Made by a program: the position numbers and the translations under genes
Shown here: piece by piece, positions 16,481 through 20,779 of the stretch
Layout: each line of letters starts with the position of its first letter
Position numbering within the stretch: position 1 is the stretch's first letter
NCBI GenBank assembly: GCA_902488725.1
Contig: CABTXO010000002.1
Span: 1-20,779 of the forward strand
Origin: an uncultured Bacteroidales bacterium
Lineage (GTDB): Bacteria > Bacteroidota > Bacteroidia > Bacteroidales > UBA932
Direction: 5' to 3'
DNA length: 20,779 nt
Notes under the pieces: generated by a model
Told to the model about the DNA's origin: nothing
What the model saw: the letters and a program-made list of their open reading frames with translations, nothing else
The model's database searches: none

Positions 16481-17761
16481 ATGAAAAAAAAGAAAGTACT
16501 ACCGGCAATCTTCGTACTCGCACTCTTGGCGTTTTTCGCCTGCGAGCGATTTGATGCCGACGACCACAAGTTTGAAAACAGGGCCTACCTGGATGTGAGT
16601 GCAACAAAGCAGCTCCAGCTTGCGACGTTCTCCAACAATTTGGAGACCCTGCAGAAAGATGTGCTCCCGCTGCTGGCTTTTCCCTCGGAAAAGGACGTGC
16701 ATGTGACAGTTTCCGTTGACTTTTCGTTGGTACAGCAGTACAACAGCACCTATGGCACTTCCTACTTGCCACTTCCCGAAACTTACCTGGATTTCGCCAG
16801 CCAGACCGTCACGATTCCGGCAGGAAAAGTATCCGGGAGCTCTGTCTCCATCGCATTGAAAGGACTGAAGGGGACTGGTGAAGAACAGGACGGAGCCCTC
16901 CCCATTGATGCGGAATACCTGCTTCCGGTGCGGATGGAGACCACCGACGTGACACTGCTCTCAGGATCTTCTGTCGCCTACTTCCTGCTCAAGCGGTCAT
17001 CCTCCATCACCGTGGCTGCGCAGCTCACGGACAATTGGATCAATTTCCCGACGCTCGACCAGCCGGGGCCGCAAAGCGATGCCTTCAACGGTCTCACTGC
17101 CGTGACCTATGAAGCCCTGATCTACGTGGACAGGTTTGATCTGAAAAATGATTTCGGGCCCTGCAGCATCTCCAGCATCATGGGAGTGGAGCAATACCTT
17201 CTTCTGCGCATCGGCGACACGAAATTTGAACGGCAACAGCTGCAATTTGACGGCAGCGGTGCCGGAACTGCCTTCGGGAAATTCCCGGAAAGCGCACCGG
17301 ACAAAAGACTTTTCGAGGGCCGCTGGTACCATGTCGCCTGCACCTACGACTATGCAAATCGAAGGGCATGCGTGTACGTGGACGGGAAGCTCCAGAGCGA
17401 AGGGAAGGAACTGGGCACCGCCACCGGCGGGATCAACCTCGCCCAGCGCGCACTAGGGGCTGCAGATGCCTACCAGTTTTTCATCGGCAAGTCCTACAAT
17501 GATTTCCGGCCGCTACAGGGCAGGATTGCCGAGGCGCGCGTCTGGAAGGTCGCCCGCACCCCGGAGCAGATCTGGGAGAACATGTACAAAATCGAAAATC
17601 CTGAAGACGAGGCTTCATTGATCGGTTACTGGAAATTCAACGAGGGGAAAGGAAACGTGATACGGGATTATTCCAGGAATCACAACGATGGCATTGCGCA
17701 GAAGGATATTGTGTGGCCGAACGACATCGAAATCCCGGTCATCAACAAAAAGGAGGAGTAA
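16481..17761 (+). CDS. DUF1735 and LamG-like (concanavalin fold) surface lipoprotein
   Basis: The protein has 426 residues. A type II signal peptide (MKKKKVLPAIFVLALLAFFA) ends before C21, followed by ERFDADD, an acid-rich start that fits surface export. Residues about 30-165 form a DUF1735 domain, the N-terminal beta-sandwich known from EndoBT-type enzymes, here with DVHVTVSVDFSLVQQYNSTY and ETYLDFASQTVTIPAGKVSG. Residues about 175-420 are a LamG/concanavalin-like domain, seen from EALIYVDRF, WYHVACTYDYANRRACVYVD, GRIAEARVWKVARTPEQIWE and LIGYWKFNEGKGNVIRDYS. There is no recognisable enzyme motif, so glycan binding is the likely role. It ends in AAGGAGGAG, which also serves as ribosome binding site for the next gene, 2 bp further on. 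Confidence 0.82.
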   Translation: MKKKKVLPAIFVLALLAFFACERFDADDHKFENRAYLDVSATKQLQLATFSNNLETLQKDVLPLLAFPSEKDVHVTVSVDFSLVQQYNSTYGTSYLPLPETYLDFASQTVTIPAGKVSGSSVSIALKGLKGTGEEQDGALPIDAEYLLPVRMETTDVTLLSGSSVAYFLLKRSSSITVAAQLTDNWINFPTLDQPGPQSDAFNGLTAVTYEALIYVDRFDLKNDFGPCSISSIMGVEQYLLLRIGDTKFERQQLQFDGSGAGTAFGKFPESAPDKRLFEGRWYHVACTYDYANRRACVYVDGKLQSEGKELGTATGGINLAQRALGAADAYQFFIGKSYNDFRPLQGRIAEARVWKVARTPEQIWENMYKIENPEDEASLIGYWKFNEGKGNVIRDYSRNHNDGIAQKDIVWPNDIEIPVINKKEE

Positions 17762-17763
17762 CC

Positions 17764-19350
17764 ATGATTAAGATTATGCATCAAACAGGTCTTGCCTTGG
17801 CGAGCTTCGTACTTGGAGCGGTGCTTGCCTCATGCGAAACCGATCCAGTCCTTCAGACAGGAGGCATCCTTCCGGAGCGGGAAGCCCTCGGAAAGGTTTC
17901 CTGGGTTCTCCGCAGTACGACCTCAGCTACGGAATTTCAAACAATCCACCTTACCGAAGGCGGTGACAGCAAAATGGACCGCATCCTTTGTCGGGCCACC
18001 CTTGCGCCTGAAGAGGCGTTGAAGATCTCCCTGACAATCGACTCCACGCTGCTGAAAGCCTGCAACCGGCGATATGGAACCGATCTCCCTCTGTTCCCGG
18101 AGGAGAACGTGTCTTTTTCAGCAGAAAACACGATGCTGAAGAGCGGGGAGATCACAAGCGATACGGTCACGGTTACCTTCAGTACGAAAGGACTGAAATC
18201 CGGCACCTATCTGCTCCCGCTCAAGGCTGAAAACAACGAGGCGACGGGTGTACTCTACTACGGGGTTGTCGTGCGCGGTCTGGACAAGGGGAACTATCCG
18301 CTCAACACGGACTACCTCACGGTTTTCTATTTGAATACGGGAAAATACCAGCCGCTGCTGGCGGATCAGATCCAGCTCATCATAACACAAAACTACCCTC
18401 CTTACAAGCAGGAAATCTCGACGATCGGGAACATTGTAAACCTGCGCGTCGTCCGGCTCCGATTCGATGAAAAGTCCGGGCGCGCACTACTGGATATGAA
18501 TTCAGACATAAGCTATGTCCTCGACCATGTCGGCAAGTACATCCGCCCTTTGCAGGACAAGGGGCGCAAGGTCTGCCTCTGCATTGAAGGAGGACGCACC
18601 GGACTGGGCTTCTGCAACCTGACCGACAGCCAGATTGCGGATTTCACCGCCCAGGTCAAGCGAACCATTGATACCTATGGCCTCGACGGGGTCAACCTCT
18701 TCGACCGGAATGCCGGCTACGGAAAAGAAGGCTTTCCTCCCATGAACACGACCTCCTATCCGAAGTTGATCGTGGCTTTGAGAGAAGCGCTTGGAAAAGA
18801 TCGCCTGCTGACAGTGGCCGATTATGAAGAACCCACGGAGTACTTCTGGGACACGGAAGCCACCGGCGGCATCGCAGTTGGTGAATATCTTGACTACGCT
18901 TGGTCGGGCTATGTGAGCGAAGACGAAGACATCCAGATTCTTGATCCTTGGGGCGTTTTCGACATGAGTGCGGAAGAGGCCGGAGAATTAGGGGTAACCT
19001 TACCAATCAATAATCATCCGAGAAAACCGATTGCAGGGCTCTCACAAGAAAATTATGGTTGCATTGCTTCGCCGATTTATGCCAACGACAATCCCATTGT
19101 GGCGAGTGGAGTGGGAACTTGGAATTCCATCATGTGGTATCTAATGGGATACAACAGGAATAAAATCATTGTTTATTATGATATCATGTCCAATGAACAA
19201 AGTGCCTACGAAGGGTCATACGGCCAGATAGTAGACCTTTTCGACGGCTTGATTGATGGAGCTTTGGATGAAATGGTCCGTACACAAATCTGGATTGCTC
19301 CTACAGTAGACACTTTTGTACAATACAATTATCTCTGGAAAGACTGGTAG
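17764..19350 (+). CDS. DUF1735 plus degenerate GH18 (EndoH-type) lipoprotein
   Basis: The protein has 528 residues with a lipid cysteine at C24 (GAVLASC) followed by ETDP. The N-terminal part, about 40-170, is a DUF1735 domain (LKISLTIDSTLLKACNRRYG, NVSFSAENTMLKSGEI). From about 190 a GH18/EndoH-like barrel follows: YLTVFYLN, GRKVCLCIEGG, YGLDGVNLFDRN and LDYAWSGY. The active-site motif DGxDxDxE is replaced by D308-G-V-N-L-F-D-R315, so the general acid glutamate is an arginine. The domain layout matches EndoBT-3987-like enzymes but the catalysis appears lost; a glycan-binding role is inferred. AGGAGG at 17751-17756 is a good ribosome binding site and supports the start. The last third of the gene (from about 18960) has much more A/T-ending codons than the rest. 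Confidence 0.8.
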   Translation: MIKIMHQTGLALASFVLGAVLASCETDPVLQTGGILPEREALGKVSWVLRSTTSATEFQTIHLTEGGDSKMDRILCRATLAPEEALKISLTIDSTLLKACNRRYGTDLPLFPEENVSFSAENTMLKSGEITSDTVTVTFSTKGLKSGTYLLPLKAENNEATGVLYYGVVVRGLDKGNYPLNTDYLTVFYLNTGKYQPLLADQIQLIITQNYPPYKQEISTIGNIVNLRVVRLRFDEKSGRALLDMNSDISYVLDHVGKYIRPLQDKGRKVCLCIEGGRTGLGFCNLTDSQIADFTAQVKRTIDTYGLDGVNLFDRNAGYGKEGFPPMNTTSYPKLIVALREALGKDRLLTVADYEEPTEYFWDTEATGGIAVGEYLDYAWSGYVSEDEDIQILDPWGVFDMSAEEAGELGVTLPINNHPRKPIAGLSQENYGCIASPIYANDNPIVASGVGTWNSIMWYLMGYNRNKIIVYYDIMSNEQSAYEGSYGQIVDLFDGLIDGALDEMVRTQIWIAPTVDTFVQYNYLWKDW

Positions 19351-19417
19351 CAAAAGCAAAACATTAACGGTTTCATGCCGCGCTATTTTAACTATTAACA
19401 ATTTAATTATCAACCAC
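19351..19417 (+). promoter_or_regulatory. AT-rich gap before the GH18 endoglycosidase gene
   Basis: This 67-bp gap is the longest inside the lipoprotein series and is AT-rich (ATTTTAACTATTAAC). It could hold a promoter or a 5' leader, but I see no full TAnnTTTG motif. Confidence 0.15.
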
Positions 19418-20455
19418 ATGAAAAAGGAAAAATTCTTGATGTGTGCCTTGACGCTTGTCACAAGCGCACTGGCATGCTCCTGCAGCAAGGAGATGGCCGT
19501 CGACGAGAACGTCGCCCCGTCAAATTCGCCCGTCGCCCTCACCCGGGCGGCGGCCACGGTCACGCCAGCCGTGGCTGTCTATGTCGAAATCAATGACAAC
19601 GATCCGCGCATCGTCAACGGCTACAAGTAGCCTGGCGGAACGAACTTCATCGACATCTGTCACCTCTTCGCCTCGAACATCCATGCGGATGCCGACGGAG
19701 ATCATTGTCTCTATTTCAACGACCACATGGCACCGATGTTCGCCAACGCCTCCACCTACATTCCGCCTATCAAAAATGCCGGCACGAAAGTTCTTCTCAG
19801 CGTTCTCGGGGACTGGCAGCATGTCGGGGCCGCAAACATGACCGAGACCCAGGCGGACCGCTTTGCGGACATTCTGGTCTACGTCGTGGACACCTATGGT
19901 CTGGACGGCATCAGTTTCGATGACGAGTACGCCGACTACACCTATACGCTGCCGACTTCCTACAGTCGCATTATCAAGGTGCTCAAGGCGAAGTTCGACC
20001 GTCGTTACGGCGTCGGTACAAAGCTTATCACGGTATTCCAATGGGGTAATTACAGTCAGATTGATGCAATGGCCGGCGCGATGCTCAATTATGCGGATCA
20101 TGGGTATTTTGGATACAACCAATTTATTTCTTCGAGTTCCATTGCAGGAGTGACGAATGACCGCTGGATGCCGACGGCAATTCAACTCGGATCTACTTAT
20201 ACTGCAAGTCAAAGACTTAGGATCAAGAATAATGCTACTGCGGTTTTGAATCAGGGCTATGGCGGTTGCATGTTTTTCAACATCCGCCGGTACAGCGAGC
20301 TCAGTCCACTCCCCGTATTTACGAGTACGGCAACGGGACTTGGTAGATCAGTTTCTTATGTAAGCGGTTCCGACTACGCTCCTTGGGCTCCGACCAGCGG
20401 CGTGACGATCACGAAGAACGATGTCCCGGCCTACCCGCCGACATACACAGATTGA
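19418..20455 (+). pseudogene. EndoH-type GH18 endo-beta-N-acetylglucosaminidase lipoprotein, interrupted by an in-frame TAG
   Basis: Read through the TAG at codon 71 (19628-19630), this frame gives a 345-codon protein, a normal length for a single-domain EndoH-type enzyme. A signal peptide ends at C20 or C22 (ALACSC). The barrel begins with VAVYVEINDNDP and continues after the TAG with TNFIDICHLFASNIHAD, TKVLLSVLGDW and the active-site motif D163-G-I-S-F-D168-D-E170, followed by YADY. Both catalytic acids are present, as in EndoH (DGVDFDDEYAEY, from memory). Such enzymes cut the chitobiose core of N-glycans. The same frame is open on both sides of the TAG, with no frameshift. The TAG falls in the loop after the first strand; the EndoH position appears to be leucine, so a TTG-to-TAG change is one simple origin. 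Translation might restart at ATG 19727 or 19736, without a signal peptide. It is either a fresh nonsense mutation or a sequence error. Confidence 0.85.
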
Positions 20456-20565
20456 CAAGCAACGGGCGTGAAACCGTGAACACGACACGGATCAGAGATA
20501 TTTCCTGATCCGAGACAATTCCGACTTACAGGAGCGATTGCCGACAAGGTTTTCGCCCCTGTATG
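20456..20565 (+). other. 3' untranslated stretch of the glycan locus
   Basis: No coding frame of useful length is seen. The stretch contains an 8-bp perfect hairpin, CGGATCAG (20488-20495) and CTGATCCG (20505-20512) with a 9-nt loop, and then the second hairpin listed separately. The first hairpin has no T-run after it and may protect the 3' end of the transcript or serve as a pause site. Confidence 0.35.
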
Positions 20566-20571
20566 TTTTTT
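20528..20571 (+). terminator. Probable intrinsic terminator at the end of the glycan locus
   Basis: ACAGGAGCG (20528-20536) pairs with CGCCCCTGT (20554-20562) with one mismatch, and the interior GCC/GGT can extend the stem around a GACAA loop. A run of six T (20566-20571) follows three bases later. Its position, about 75 bp after the GH18 stop, is right for ending the fecR-to-endoglycosidase transcript. Confidence 0.55.
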
Positions 20572-20637
20572 AACCGACTGAATACAAAAATGTAAGCATT
20601 CGATAAAGTACGACTATCCCTTTTTGTGAGCGGGTTT

Positions 20638-20645
20638 TAACTTTG
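20638..20645 (+). promoter_or_regulatory. Bacteroidota-type -7 promoter element
   Basis: TAACTTTG is a full match to the Bacteroidota -7 consensus TAnnTTTG. A TTTG occurs at 20623-20626, but only 11 bp upstream, where the usual spacing to the -33 element is about 19-21. The first ATG downstream is at 20661. The site may start transcription of whatever follows the window. Confidence 0.3.
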
Positions 20646-20665
20646 CCTTGCTGACACGAGATGAC

Positions 20666-20779
20666 ATGCTTGCACAAGAACAGTTTTTCCGCCGCCACCC
20701 GAAGGTGGCCTCGGTAGCCAGGAGGAGATTGGCGCGCGGCAGGTGGAATTTTCCGCCGCCACCTGCGAAGGCATATTCA
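20666..20779 (+). CDS. Short open frame running off the window (doubtful)
   Basis: From ATG 20666 a frame of 38 codons is open to the window end (MLAQEQFFRRHPKVAS and then an arginine-rich part). It begins about 20 bp after a -7-type motif. I recognise no family. The 15-bp direct repeat in this stretch is read in two different frames, which argues against coding. It is listed only because a gene could start here. Confidence 0.2.
   Translation, partial: MLAQEQFFRRHPKVASVARRRLARGRWNFPPPPAKAYS
20685..20766. repeat. 15-bp direct repeat with embedded inverted repeats
   Basis: TTTTCCGCCGCCACC occurs at 20685-20699 and 20749-20763. The first copy runs into a hairpin with a 6-bp stem, GCCACC-CGAA-GGTGGC (20694-20709). 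The second copy forms the 3' arm of an 8-bp inverted repeat, GCAGGTGG (20739-20746) and CCACCTGC (20759-20766). The window ends 13 bp later, so a longer array cannot be excluded. Confidence 0.5.

Noticed and set aside
19628..19630. Pyrrolysine or recoded TAG in the GH18 gene
   Set aside because: No methylamine methyltransferase context is present, the lineage is not known for pyrrolysine, and many genes in this window end in TAG.
1..20779. CRISPR arrays, tRNA or rRNA genes, insertion sequences or phage genes
   Set aside because: I found no regularly spaced repeats with unique spacers, no cloverleaf-like sequence, no transposase or integrase motifs and no target-site duplications.

Overview
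The window comes from a GC-rich member of the Bacteroidota, most likely Bacteroidales. The evidence is a SusC/SusD pair, a FecR/ECF-sigma pair, DUF1735 and DUF5606 proteins, a YajC-YbbR-CoaE cluster, and lipoproteins with acidic residues after the lipid-modified cysteine. Assignment below order level is not supported by what I can see. There are no tRNA, rRNA, CRISPR or transposase genes.

Region 1 (1-8615, + strand) is a tightly packed run of genes that looks like one long transcription unit. It holds the tail of yajC, a YbbR-like membrane protein, coaE, a DUF5606 protein, rimO, a lipoprotein of unknown role, and glpA-glpB-glpC (anaerobic glycerol-3-phosphate dehydrogenase). Gaps are 0-32 bp and several starts overlap the preceding stop, so an anaerobic respiratory enzyme appears joined to protein export, CoA synthesis and ribosome modification genes.

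Region 2 (8616-9575) is a regulatory junction. A short intergenic stretch with a near-perfect 20-bp direct repeat and a hairpin separates glpC from a convergent ECF sigma factor gene. The sigma gene is in turn divergent from the fecR gene that starts the next locus.

Region 3 (9576-20455, + strand) is a polysaccharide utilisation locus: FecR anti-sigma factor, SusC with an N-terminal STN signalling domain, SusD, and then four surface lipoproteins. Three of these have a GH18/EndoH-type fold and one is DUF1735 plus a LamG-like domain. The set resembles loci that capture and cut N-glycans: SusC/SusD import, two GH18-like proteins that have lost the catalytic acids and probably only bind glycan, and one protein with an intact GH18 active-site motif that should be the endo-beta-N-acetylglucosaminidase. 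That last gene carries a single in-frame TAG at codon 71, so the only apparently active enzyme of the set is interrupted.

Codon composition inside the locus is patchy: strongly GC-ending stretches alternate with AT-ending ones, with changes falling inside genes. This suggests mosaic exchange with related loci.

Region 4 (20456-20779) is a gene-poor tail with two hairpins, one followed by a T-run (probable end of the locus transcript), then a Bacteroidota-type -7 motif, a short open frame running off the window, and a 15-bp direct repeat embedded in inverted repeats.
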